From DAISIK01 sp036822055 (lineage in GTDB: Bacteria; Verrucomicrobiota; Verrucomicrobiia; Opitutales; Puniceicoccaceae), in the NCBI GenBank assembly GCA_036822055.1, contig DAISIK010000011.1, positions 7,998 through 71,997 of the forward strand: DNA of 64,000 nt. Reading direction: 5' to 3'. The position numbers and the translations under genes were made by a program. Of the stretch, positions 24,307 to 32,532 are shown in pieces; positions within the stretch are counted from its first letter, which is position 1, and each line of letters begins with the position of its first letter. The notes under the pieces were generated by a model. It did not search any database. It was not told where the DNA came from and saw only the letters and a program-made list of their open reading frames with translations.

Positions 24307-25230
24307 GTGTCGCTGCCAGACTTTTCCGCCGCTACCTCCCGCCTCCGCGCCTTTCATCACAAGGCTGTCCACGAGCTCGGTTTACTCGAACCCACTGCGT
24401 CCTTTCTAAATGACGACTGGGCATCCAGCCTCGGTCTGGGACGCACTTCCATCCTCGTCGCCGGGTCTCTCTTCGAAAAAGCTGGTCTGGGCTATTCCGA
24501 GGTTGCTGCCAACCACCTCCCACCCGCTGCCTCTGCTCGCCGCCAGCACCTAGCTGGTAAACCTTTCCGCGCCGCCGGGGTCTCTCTTGTTATTCATCCA
24601 CTATCCCCCCATGTTCCCACCACCCACATGAACATTCGGTTCTTCGCCGTTCTCGATGAGCCAAACGGTTCCGCCATCGACTGGTGGATTGGCGGCGGCT
24701 TTGACCTCACTCCCTTCTACCCCCACGAGGAGGACTGCCTCCTCTGGCACCAGGCGGCCAAGGATGCCCTCGATCCCTTCGATCCCAACCTCTACCCTGC
24801 TGCCAAGAAGGCCTGCGATGAATATTTTTACCTCCCCCACCGAAAAGAAAGCCGTGGAATCGGCGGCATTTTTTTTGATGACCTTCAACTCGGGTCACCA
24901 TCCCTTGGGCTGGATCTCCTTGAGTCGGTAGGCCACGCTTTCTTGGGTGCATACCGCGAGATTATCTCGCGTCGGCAAAATCTCACCTACACGCAATCAC
25001 AAAAGGATTTTCAACTCTACCGGCGCGGTCGCTACGTAGAGTTCAACCTCCTCTACGACCGCGGCACCCTCTTTGGTCTGCAAAGCGGCGGTCGCACCGA
25101 ATCGATCCTTATGTCAATGCCCCCTCAGGCCAATTGGATCTATGGCTACGAGCCCCAGCCCGGTTCGCCGGAGGTGTCGCTCAGTGAACAATTCCTTAAA
25201 CCTCGAGACTGGCTCGGGAACCTCTCCTAA
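24307..25230 (+). CDS. hemF: Oxygen-dependent coproporphyrinogen III oxidase
   Basis: HemF oxidatively decarboxylates coproporphyrinogen III to protoporphyrinogen IX using O2, in the cytosol. The 307-residue product has the family signatures: HPLSPHVPTTHMNIRFF, then WWIGGGFDLTPFYPHEED, and the C-terminal GRYVEFNLLYDRGTLFGLQ with GGRTESILMSMPP. The start is GTG, 3 bp after the HAD gene stop, and it needs no upstream extension to match the family length of about 300 residues. It sits before hemE although it acts after it in the pathway. The same cluster also holds the anaerobic isozyme hemN. Confidence 0.97.
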   Translation: MSLPDFSAATSRLRAFHHKAVHELGLLEPTASFLNDDWASSLGLGRTSILVAGSLFEKAGLGYSEVAANHLPPAASARRQHLAGKPFRAAGVSLVIHPLSPHVPTTHMNIRFFAVLDEPNGSAIDWWIGGGFDLTPFYPHEEDCLLWHQAAKDALDPFDPNLYPAAKKACDEYFYLPHRKESRGIGGIFFDDLQLGSPSLGLDLLESVGHAFLGAYREIISRRQNLTYTQSQKDFQLYRRGRYVEFNLLYDRGTLFGLQSGGRTESILMSMPPQANWIYGYEPQPGSPEVSLSEQFLKPRDWLGNLS

Positions 25231-25233
25231 CCC

Positions 25234-26286
25234 TTGAACTCACGCCAACGATTCACCAAAGCCCTTGAGGCTCAGCCTGTCGACCGCCCTCCGGTTTGGT
25301 TTATGCGCCAGGCCGGGCGTTACTTGCCTGAATACCGCAGCCTCAAAACGCGCCACGACTTCCGGACTCTGGTGAAAACGCCCGAACTCGCTGCCGAGGT
25401 TACACTGCAACCACTTCGGCGATTCCCTCTCGATGCTGCCATCCTATTCTCCGACATCCTCACCGTCCCTGAGGCCCTCGGTTTTCCCTACCGCTTTCGC
25501 GATCAGGGCGGGATCGAGATGGAGCGGACATTTCAAGGGCACCAGGACCTTCCGGATTCATCGATAGACGAGGTCATTGAAAATCTAGCCTACGTCCCGG
25601 ATGCCCTTCGGCTCCTCCGCCAATCACTGGGAGACCATACCGCTCTTCTAGGATTTGCCGGGTCACCCTGGACGCTCGCCGCCTACATGATCGAGGGAGG
25701 TTCTCCGGAACCCTTCCTCAACGCCAAAGCCCTTTTTTATCAGAACCGGCAGGTGTTTGATCAGTTGCTCGACAAGATTACCGAGGCCGTGACCGCCTAC
25801 CTCATATCCCAGGCCAATGCCGGGGCTGATGCCCTGCAAATCTTCGATTCCTGGGCCTGCGGGTGCCCTGCCACCGAATACCACGCCATGTCCCTCCGCT
25901 GGATCGAGCAGATCGTCAAAACCCTCCGGGCACGGAATATCCCTGTCTTAATCTATGCCCGGGGAGCGGCTGGCTCCCTTTCTTCCCTCGCCGCCACCCG
26001 ACCCACCGGCTTGTCCCTCGATGCCACCGTCGACCTTAAGAAAATTTCTCAGAAGGTGGATTCTCATCTGGTCCTCCAGGGCAATCTCGACCCCATCGTG
26101 CCAACCCTCGATCCTGAAATCGCCGTGCGCTGCACCGAGAACCTTCTCTCCGAGATTGGCTCGCGCCCCGGCTATATTTTCAATACCGGACACGGGGTAA
26201 CTCCCCATACCAAAATCGAGACCCTCGCGGCCATCGTAGAAGCGGTCGCCACATTTAAACCCAAGGCTGCCCACCTGCAGACTTGA
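25234..26286 (+). CDS. hemE: Uroporphyrinogen decarboxylase
   Basis: HemE removes four acetate carboxyls from uroporphyrinogen III to give coproporphyrinogen III, the substrate of both oxidases encoded beside it. The N-terminal signature PVWFMRQAGRYLPEYR is complete. The conserved aspartate region ILFSDILTVPEALG, the GFAGSPWTLAAYMIEG segment and the C-terminal FNTGHGVTPHT are present. The length of 350 residues is typical. The start is a TTG 3 bp after the hemF stop; no better ATG precedes the conserved region, so this start is accepted. Confidence 0.97.
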   Translation: MNSRQRFTKALEAQPVDRPPVWFMRQAGRYLPEYRSLKTRHDFRTLVKTPELAAEVTLQPLRRFPLDAAILFSDILTVPEALGFPYRFRDQGGIEMERTFQGHQDLPDSSIDEVIENLAYVPDALRLLRQSLGDHTALLGFAGSPWTLAAYMIEGGSPEPFLNAKALFYQNRQVFDQLLDKITEAVTAYLISQANAGADALQIFDSWACGCPATEYHAMSLRWIEQIVKTLRARNIPVLIYARGAAGSLSSLAATRPTGLSLDATVDLKKISQKVDSHLVLQGNLDPIVPTLDPEIAVRCTENLLSEIGSRPGYIFNTGHGVTPHTKIETLAAIVEAVATFKPKAAHLQT

Positions 26287-26341
26287 ATGCCCGTGTCGCA
26301 CCAGAACCGGTTGCTCCTCCAAAGCCTTTCCAGCAAACTTT

Positions 26342-27718
26342 TTGTTCGTGGACATCAACACCCTCCGCCGCCTCATTCAGAAGTATGACCGCCCCGGTCC
26401 GCGCTACACTTCCTATCCAACCGCCAATCATTTCAAACCGGTCGAGGACCCTGCCCCGCTCATCGAGGAGGCTGCCGAGACACCCGGCCCCCACTCACTC
26501 TATTTTCACCTCCCCTTTTGTGAGACCCTCTGCTGGTTTTGCGGCTGCTTCACCGTCATCACCAAGGACCGCTCGAGAGCCAGCAACTACCTGGACGCCC
26601 TTAGCGCCGAGGCAGAACTTTTTCGCGAGCTACGCGGAAGCCGAGCCCGCATCAACCAACTCCACTTCGGCGGGGGCACCCCGAACTTTCTCGACCCTGG
26701 ACAAATCGATCGACTCGGCCATCTCATCCAGGACAACTTTGAACTCCTCCCCGACGCCGAATGCAGCGTTGAGCTGGCCCCCCTTCACCTGACTCCCGAT
26801 CACCTCGCCGCCTTCCGATCGATCGGCTGCACTCGCGCCTCATTCGGTGTTCAAGATGTCGAACCAGCCGTTCAGGCCGCCATCAATCGCCGCCAACCGC
26901 CCGCCCTCAACCGCCAAACCGTCACCTGGCTCCGGGACAGTGGCTTCCATTCCATCAATATCGACCTCATGTATGGTCTCCCCCATCAAACGACCGAGAC
27001 CTTTGACCGTACCCTCGATTCCGTCCTCGCCCTGGAGCCCGACCGCTTGGCGATCTTCAACTACGCACACATTCCATGGATGCGGCCCGCCCAGAAAATG
27101 TTGGAGAAAGCCGGCCTTCCCTCACCGGAAGCCAAACTTTCCATTCTACTCCGCATGGTCGAACGCCTGACCGATGCTGGATTTGAATACATCGGAATGG
27201 ATCATTTCGCCCGGCCCGACGACGAACTGGCCCAAGCCCGTAAAAACGGAACCCTTCAAAGAAATTTCCAGGGCTACTCAACTCGTGCTGGACTCGACAT
27301 CCTCGCCTTTGGAGTTTCTGCCATCAGCCAAACTTCACTCGCTTACCGCCAAAATACCAAAAATCTCTCCCGATACGCTTCGGCCATTTCGACCGGAGAA
27401 TTTCCCATCGAGGCCGCCTGTGTCCTCACCGAGCAGGATAGAATTCGCCGCCACCTCATCCAGCGCCTCATGTGCGATCTGCGGATCGATACCCACACCA
27501 TCCTCCAGCCCTTCAAGACCTCGTTCGAAGCGCAAATGGGGGATTGGAGAGAGCTCTTGGCGGAATTTCTGGATGATGGGCTGGTCGCTCAGGGAGACGA
27601 ACCTGGTTCCTTCGTCGTCACGCCAATTGGCCGCTACTTTCTCCGCAACCTCGCCATGGTCTTTGATGCCCATCTATCACCCGCAGAAAACACGAACCGG
27701 TTTTCCCGAACAGTCTGA
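26342..27718 (+). CDS. hemN: Oxygen-independent coproporphyrinogen III oxidase (radical SAM)
   Basis: HemN converts coproporphyrinogen III to protoporphyrinogen IX without O2, using S-adenosylmethionine and a [4Fe-4S] cluster. KYDRPGPRYTSYPTA near the N-terminus is diagnostic for true HemN. The cluster motif CxxxCxxC is at C60, C64 and C67, with a fourth nearby C69 (PFCETLCWFCGC). The C-terminal HemN domain (NLSRYASAISTGEFPIEAA) is intact. The TTG at 26342 gives 458 residues; a GTG at 26348 is equally possible and shortens it by two. It lies 55 bp after hemE and probably belongs to the same transcript. Confidence 0.95.
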   Translation: MFVDINTLRRLIQKYDRPGPRYTSYPTANHFKPVEDPAPLIEEAAETPGPHSLYFHLPFCETLCWFCGCFTVITKDRSRASNYLDALSAEAELFRELRGSRARINQLHFGGGTPNFLDPGQIDRLGHLIQDNFELLPDAECSVELAPLHLTPDHLAAFRSIGCTRASFGVQDVEPAVQAAINRRQPPALNRQTVTWLRDSGFHSINIDLMYGLPHQTTETFDRTLDSVLALEPDRLAIFNYAHIPWMRPAQKMLEKAGLPSPEAKLSILLRMVERLTDAGFEYIGMDHFARPDDELAQARKNGTLQRNFQGYSTRAGLDILAFGVSAISQTSLAYRQNTKNLSRYASAISTGEFPIEAACVLTEQDRIRRHLIQRLMCDLRIDTHTILQPFKTSFEAQMGDWRELLAEFLDDGLVAQGDEPGSFVVTPIGRYFLRNLAMVFDAHLSPAENTNRFSRTV

Positions 27719-27879
27719 GGGGCCGGTCTCCCCTTGCCGAAATAGTCCCGAGCCTCGTGACCCAAGGTCTCCAAAGGGTCATTACTCAAATGGCCAGGCA
27801 GCTCCATCGGCGCGGCACCCACCACAGCTATCAACGGTTCCAATCGGCTTTGAAGTCTCCACCTATTTACCCCGCCAGA

Positions 27880-28596
27880 TCAGTTCTTTAACGCCCCAAA
27901 AGCCGCAAAACATGAGTTCTTGTGGAGGATTTCGACCGTCCGGAAACCAACCCGCTTCATCAGCTCGATCTGGAAAGATACCGACCGGGGTGAGTCCTCC
28001 TTTTCGATGTAGGCAAAAACGGACTTTTGGTAAGCCTCGCCGCCTAGATTGATCAGGTAGTCTGCATAACGCTCCCACATCAAGGCCTGCAGTTTTTCGT
28101 TTTCCTGGGTGACCAGGTCGGTGACCCAGAAGGAACCTCCCGGTCGAAGAATGGCGAAAATTTTCCGAAAAGTAGCTTCCCAATCTTCATCGCTTCGCAG
28201 GTGGTGGAGCACTGCAGCGGCCAGGACCACATCGTAATGGTTTTCAGGAAGAGCGATTGTCCTTACATCACCGAGGAATTTACGAATCTTCCCACAGGTC
28301 TCCGTAGATACCCGTTCCTCAGCTCTATCCAGCATCCGCTCACTGAGGTCACAAAGGTCACAGTCAAAGTCCCCCTTAAACTCCCTCAACAAACGAATGG
28401 TTTGGTTTCCAGCCCCACACCCAATGTCCAGGCAATGCCTGATCTTTGGAGTCGAGGCCAAGGCCGCCCTCGTTATCAATTCCATCGCCAGCGGTGCATC
28501 AATGGTCGCTGCCTGCCCAGTTTCCAGATCCGAAAACCGATCTACCTCACCGTCAAACCGCTGGCGGATTTCTTCAATGGTTGATTTGGCCCACAT
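27880..28596 (-). CDS. Class I SAM-dependent methyltransferase
   Basis: The protein has the SAM-binding motif I LDIGCGAGNQTIRLL, an acidic motif II region (CDLCDLSERMLDRAEE), FLGDVRTIALPENHYDVVLAAAVLHHL for motifs III-IV, and an LRPGGSFWVTDLV motif V-like strand. The N-terminal STIEEIRQRFDGEVDRFSDLETGQ looks like a conserved lead of a bacterial methyltransferase subfamily. The ATG at 28596 gives about 238 residues. A TTG at 28641 would add 15 residues without support from a ribosome-binding site. It is convergent with the heme operon. The methyl acceptor is unknown. Confidence 0.85.
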   Translation of the reverse strand: MWAKSTIEEIRQRFDGEVDRFSDLETGQAATIDAPLAMELITRAALASTPKIRHCLDIGCGAGNQTIRLLREFKGDFDCDLCDLSERMLDRAEERVSTETCGKIRKFLGDVRTIALPENHYDVVLAAAVLHHLRSDEDWEATFRKIFAILRPGGSFWVTDLVTQENEKLQALMWERYADYLINLGGEAYQKSVFAYIEKEDSPRSVSFQIELMKRVGFRTVEILHKNSCFAAFGALKN

Positions 28597-28769
28597 ATCT
28601 GGAAGAATCGTCGATCGTTTTTTATCTCCACAGCAATTCAATTCAACGCGCCAGCTATGAAATCGGTTGCCGCTGTTCCCCCAATCCTCAAAACTGTTAG
28701 CAAAGCATGACAGGGATCACCTCCAATTTCGGGCTGGTTCTCTCAACCCTGAAAAACCTATTTTAAGTT

Positions 28770-29615
28770 ATGCGTATTCGCTCTCTGTTCTTATTGTTCG
28801 GGATTTTGCTGCTCCCGTCCCTTAATGGCCAGGAGGCTTCTCCTACTCCAGCGGTTGAGGAGCCAGTAACCACCGCATCGACCGGGGAAGGAACCGTTCG
28901 CCAGGGAGCTCCCATCTTTGCCAAGCTTCGCGAGGGGGGAACGGTCGTCGCCATTCAGTTTCTCCTCTCCATCGTCGCAGTAACTTACCTGATTGGAAGC
29001 GTGGCCACCATTCGCCAGAATCGCATTGCCCCGGTGGGAACTGCTGAAAAAGCCAAGCGCCTGTGGAATGAAGACAATTTCGATGCCCTTCTCGCCCTCG
29101 AAAAGGAACAGCCGAGCACCCTCTCGCGCATCATCAGCTTCATCGTCCGCCACCGGGATAATTCAGCCTCTGATATCAATGCTGCTTGCAGCGATATCGG
29201 CTCCCGCGAGGTAGCCTCTATCATGGCTCGCGCCTACCCCATCGCCGTGATTGCCAATATCTTGCCCCTCCTCGGACTCCTGGGAACGGTCTTTGGAATG
29301 ATCGAATGTTTCGACACCGTGGCCCTCGCCGGAGATATGGGAGATCCAACCCTGCTTGCCAGTGGCATTTCCCAGGCTCTCGTCACCACCGCGGTTGGCC
29401 TTGCCCTCGCCATTCCGCTTCTCTTTGCCTACCACCAGATCAAAGGAACCTTCAACCGTCAGGCCGCTTCGCTCGAAGAAAACGTGACTGACCTCACCAG
29501 CTCATGGATCCTCAGCTCACGGCGGAAACAAGGTGGAGACTCTGGAAGCCAATCGGCTTCCAACCCGAATCCGGTACCTCAAATCGAACCAAGCCCCGCC
29601 CTCCCGAGCGCTTAA
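28770..29615 (+). CDS. ExbB/TolQ/MotA-family proton channel protein
   Basis: The 281-residue inner-membrane protein has an N-terminal signal-like segment (about 1-21), a periplasmic stretch, a first membrane span (about 57-76), a cytosolic loop, and the diagnostic paired spans around IANILPLLGLLGTVFGMIECF and ISQALVTTAVGLALAIPLL. The LLGLLGTVxGM motif is that of ExbB/TolQ. It forms a proton-driven motor with the ExbD-like protein encoded 37 bp downstream. A Gln/Ser/Pro-rich cytosolic tail follows residue 250. No TonB or TolA homologue is adjacent. Confidence 0.92.
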   Translation: MRIRSLFLLFGILLLPSLNGQEASPTPAVEEPVTTASTGEGTVRQGAPIFAKLREGGTVVAIQFLLSIVAVTYLIGSVATIRQNRIAPVGTAEKAKRLWNEDNFDALLALEKEQPSTLSRIISFIVRHRDNSASDINAACSDIGSREVASIMARAYPIAVIANILPLLGLLGTVFGMIECFDTVALAGDMGDPTLLASGISQALVTTAVGLALAIPLLFAYHQIKGTFNRQAASLEENVTDLTSSWILSSRRKQGGDSGSQSASNPNPVPQIEPSPALPSA

Positions 29616-29652
29616 TTGCTCATTCCTTGAAGTCTTTTACCCCCACAGGATC

Positions 29653-30063
29653 ATGAAAGTACGCCGCGATAATGATGAGAACCTCGAAATCCAGATGGCT
29701 CCGCTTATCGACTGCATGTTCATTCTGCTCATCTTCTTTCTCGTCACCACCACCCTGAAAAAGGTCGAAAAAGAGGTCCCCATTACCCTCCCCTTCGCGG
29801 ATGCATCCATCGATGTAGCCGTTCCCGGCGATCTCGTTGTCCTGTCAGTCGACGCAGCTGGTCAAAAGTACTTCCGCGGCGAACCAGTCTCGACCGCTGC
29901 CCTACTTGATCGCCTCCAGCTCATCGCCTCTGAAAATGCCGAGCAACGCATCCGGATCGACGGTGACGAAGCTGCCGACTACCGCCACATCATCGAGATC
30001 ATCGAGGCCCTCAAATTTTATGGGCTCCGCAACATAGGCTTTCATACCCGACCAAACCGATGA
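29653..30063 (+). CDS. ExbD/TolR-family biopolymer transport protein
   Basis: The 136-residue protein has one membrane span, IQMAPLIDCMFILLIFFLVTT, with the proton-carrying Asp of the ExbD family (PLID). A periplasmic alpha/beta domain follows (VLSVDAAGQKYFRGE ... RIRIDGDEAADYRHIIEII). The ATG at 29653 is preceded by AGGA at a good distance and places the span near the N-terminus as in other ExbD proteins, so longer upstream starts inside the exbB tail are not used. The stop overlaps the start of the next gene by 4 bp (ATGA). Confidence 0.93.
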   Translation: MKVRRDNDENLEIQMAPLIDCMFILLIFFLVTTTLKKVEKEVPITLPFADASIDVAVPGDLVVLSVDAAGQKYFRGEPVSTAALLDRLQLIASENAEQRIRIDGDEAADYRHIIEIIEALKFYGLRNIGFHTRPNR

Positions 30064-32258
30064 AACCATCTGAAACTCCCGGTGAGGAGAATCAAACCAC
30101 GGCTCGGTGGTGGCTCTATTCCATTCTCATCCACCTCGGGCTGCTTGCCATCCTTTTCCTCACCCCGGCCAAGGATTACTTCTTTGGCCCCAAAACGGAC
30201 CAGCCCAAGCCGGAGATAACCGTCTCCAGCCAGCGCGTTGAAGCTGTGGCGAGAAAGGTTGATCAAAACCAGAGGGAGATCTTCGAAGCCCGCCTCGAGG
30301 AACTGCTCCAAATCTCCGAGCAAATGGAGGCCATCAAAATGAGTCGCCATGAGACCTACCAGGAAATCGCCGCCATTCTCGGTCAAGAGGCTCCTGAGAG
30401 AGCCCTCTCCGCCCTTGAAAAGGCCCTCTTGGGCATGCGTTCGGCATCCGATGCCCAAAAGGCGGCCAGAATCGTCCTCGAACCGGCTCCCCTTGCCACC
30501 GAGGGGAAGGAGATGCTCGAGACCACCGGGGTTGCTTTACCAAAGCTAGCTGAAGCCAGTCGCAGTCAGCGTGATGTCCGGGCCGCCCAGATTGAACTCA
30601 CAAATCAATTTGGCTTTCTCGAAATACCTGAACTCAACGCCCTCCAAACCATTGCTACCACCGACCAGGAGAAGGCTGACGATGCCCAAGCCAGCTGGGC
30701 CGAGGAGGTAGAAAACGCCCGGCGAGCCTCCCGAATGGTCGTTCGCTACCAAAGCGAGGTCGAAAGGAAGGACAGCGAAGTTCAGACCCAAAAGGGTCGA
30801 GTCGCGCGGATCGAAAACTCCCTGCAATCCGTCCGCGCAGAGATTGAAGATCTCGAAGCCCAACTTGCAGCAGAATCCCCATCTGACCCAGCCCGCCTTG
30901 AGAGAACGCTGCGGGATCGCAATGCCCGCCTCGAGCGTCTCCAGCGGGAGCTGGATCACCACTCGACCCGGTTGGAAACCTTCGTCGAGGAGCTTGCCTC
31001 CCGCGGAGCGAATTACCAACGGGCCATCGAGACTTTAGAGCATTCGTTGAATCGCCAAAAAACCCTTTCGCAAGAGGCCACCTCCCTTCAGGAGATTGCC
31101 TACCAGAGCCAAACTGCCGTCGCAGAGGCCCTTCAACTTCTCACTCTTGAGGAACCCGAACCTCCCCAACCCGAGCTGGCTCGGGTTTCCGAACAACCCG
31201 ACCTGTCCACCATCCCTCTCCCAGACCTCCTCGAGTACGCGGTCACCCTGGAGAACCAGATCGCCGAGGATTTTGACCAGATCTCCATCGCCAGCTCGGC
31301 CATTATCCGGCAAACCTCCTTCGCCGAGGCCCAGCGCACTACGGAAAAAACCGTCTTCAACCGAGACGAGATCGATACCGGGATTCTCGCTCGCACCCCT
31401 GCCTCAAGCGAGGAAATGCTGGCCCGGCGGGAAACCCTCCGCTCAATGGGCGACCAGCTCAATTCTATGGTGTCCACCAGCCGCGATCTTCTCGCCCTCG
31501 TTTCCTCATCTCCCGATCTGGAGGTCGCCGGAGTCGATATCAACCTTGAGTGGCTCCGCCAGCAGGCTGAAGAGCACGAAGCCCTCCAATTAATGGCCCT
31601 TGAGGATGCCGGTGCTCGGGCTAAAGACCTCACCCAGATCATGACTGGCCTCTACAACGCAGAGTTTGCGGCTCTTCAGGTAGCTTCATCCTCTCCGGCA
31701 ACCAGGACCCTCGGCAGCTCCTCCGGTCCGCCCTCCCTGCAGCGCGAGGAAGTTGCCAGACTTCCCGGCCGCCGTATTACAGCATCCGAAGAGGCATTTT
31801 CGAGCGGCCGATGGATGTTTGTCGATGGCTGGTACGCAGTCGGTCCGTTCCCAAATCAGGGGCGGCGCAATGTCGATACCCGGTTTCCTCCTGAAACTGC
31901 TGTTAATCTCGATGCCCGCTACCTCGGCTTGGAGGATCAGATCATCCAATGGGAGTTCGTTAAGGCCAACGACGTTTTTGTGTCCCCACCCAACGACCCG
32001 CCTTACGCCATCACCTATTACTACACGGAACTCTGGTTTGACGAGCCGCTCAATACCTGGATCGCCATCGGCAGCGATGATAACTCCCGTATCTGGATCG
32101 AGGACACCCTCGTCTGGCTCAGTAGCTACAACCTCAAGGCTTGGAGGATCGATGAGGGATTCAGAAAAGTTCACTTTAGGCGAGGCATCAATCGGATCCT
32201 CGTTCGCGTCGAGAACGGTCACGGGGCAAGCGGATTCTCCCTCGCCATTCAATTGTAG
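30060..32258 (+). CDS. Membrane-anchored coiled-coil protein with C-terminal beta-sandwich-like domain, in ExbBD operon
   Basis: The 732-residue product has a single N-terminal span (about 16-37, WWLYSILIHLGLLAILFL), TonB-like in position. Residues about 55-510 are a long Glu/Gln/Arg/Leu-rich region predicted to form coiled coils. The last about 150 residues form a separate domain: WYAVGPFPNQGRRNVDTRFP, then WIAIGSDDNSRIWIEDTLV and GINRILVRVENGHGASGFSL, which resembles the galactose-binding-like or PA14-like modules of sugar-active enzymes. It is translationally coupled to exbD, so it is likely the force-receiving partner of the ExbB-ExbD motor. No TonB C-terminal domain is present. The function is inferred from context only. 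Confidence 0.8.
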   Translation: MKPSETPGEENQTTARWWLYSILIHLGLLAILFLTPAKDYFFGPKTDQPKPEITVSSQRVEAVARKVDQNQREIFEARLEELLQISEQMEAIKMSRHETYQEIAAILGQEAPERALSALEKALLGMRSASDAQKAARIVLEPAPLATEGKEMLETTGVALPKLAEASRSQRDVRAAQIELTNQFGFLEIPELNALQTIATTDQEKADDAQASWAEEVENARRASRMVVRYQSEVERKDSEVQTQKGRVARIENSLQSVRAEIEDLEAQLAAESPSDPARLERTLRDRNARLERLQRELDHHSTRLETFVEELASRGANYQRAIETLEHSLNRQKTLSQEATSLQEIAYQSQTAVAEALQLLTLEEPEPPQPELARVSEQPDLSTIPLPDLLEYAVTLENQIAEDFDQISIASSAIIRQTSFAEAQRTTEKTVFNRDEIDTGILARTPASSEEMLARRETLRSMGDQLNSMVSTSRDLLALVSSSPDLEVAGVDINLEWLRQQAEEHEALQLMALEDAGARAKDLTQIMTGLYNAEFAALQVASSSPATRTLGSSSGPPSLQREEVARLPGRRITASEEAFSSGRWMFVDGWYAVGPFPNQGRRNVDTRFPPETAVNLDARYLGLEDQIIQWEFVKANDVFVSPPNDPPYAITYYYTELWFDEPLNTWIAIGSDDNSRIWIEDTLVWLSSYNLKAWRIDEGFRKVHFRRGINRILVRVENGHGASGFSLAIQL

Positions 32259-32455
32259 CTGGTCAACAGCTCAGACTTTCGGTGCGACTCGGCCTCCGAG
32301 TTTACCGCCCCCGGCTTTGGCACTAGAGTCCCCGTACTTTGTCCCTGAACCAAGTCTCGCTTTGGGCCGCTATTTTAAGCCCTGTCTCGGGGAACAATCC
32401 CTCCCACGCCTTTGGCAGACTTCAAATGCCAGGTAAGTGCGCCCGACCGGCTGCG

Positions 32456-32486
32456 TAAAAAAAGCCGCCGGAGTGCTCCGGCGGCT
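32456..32486 (-). terminator. Rho-independent terminator for the DEAD-box helicase gene
   Basis: A perfect 10-bp inverted repeat, GCCGCCGGAG at 32464-32473 and CTCCGGCGGC at 32476-32485, with a 2-base loop. Seven A residues lie on its left (32457-32463), which read as a U-tract for minus-strand transcription, placing it correctly just after the helicase stop at 32533. Confidence 0.85.
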
Positions 32487-32532
32487 CAGTATCTATCTCA
32501 AACAATCAGCCAGAGAAGAAAGGGAACCAGTT

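Noticed and set aside
27719..27879. TGACCC...GGGTCA inverted repeat near 27760 between convergent hemN and methyltransferase genes
   Set aside because: The stem is only 6 bp with a 12-base loop and no U-tract; too weak to call a terminator.
29533..29652. Longer N-terminus for the ExbD-like gene starting at 29533
   Set aside because: It would overlap the exbB tail out of frame and place the membrane span too far in; the ATG at 29653 has an AGGA ribosome-binding site.
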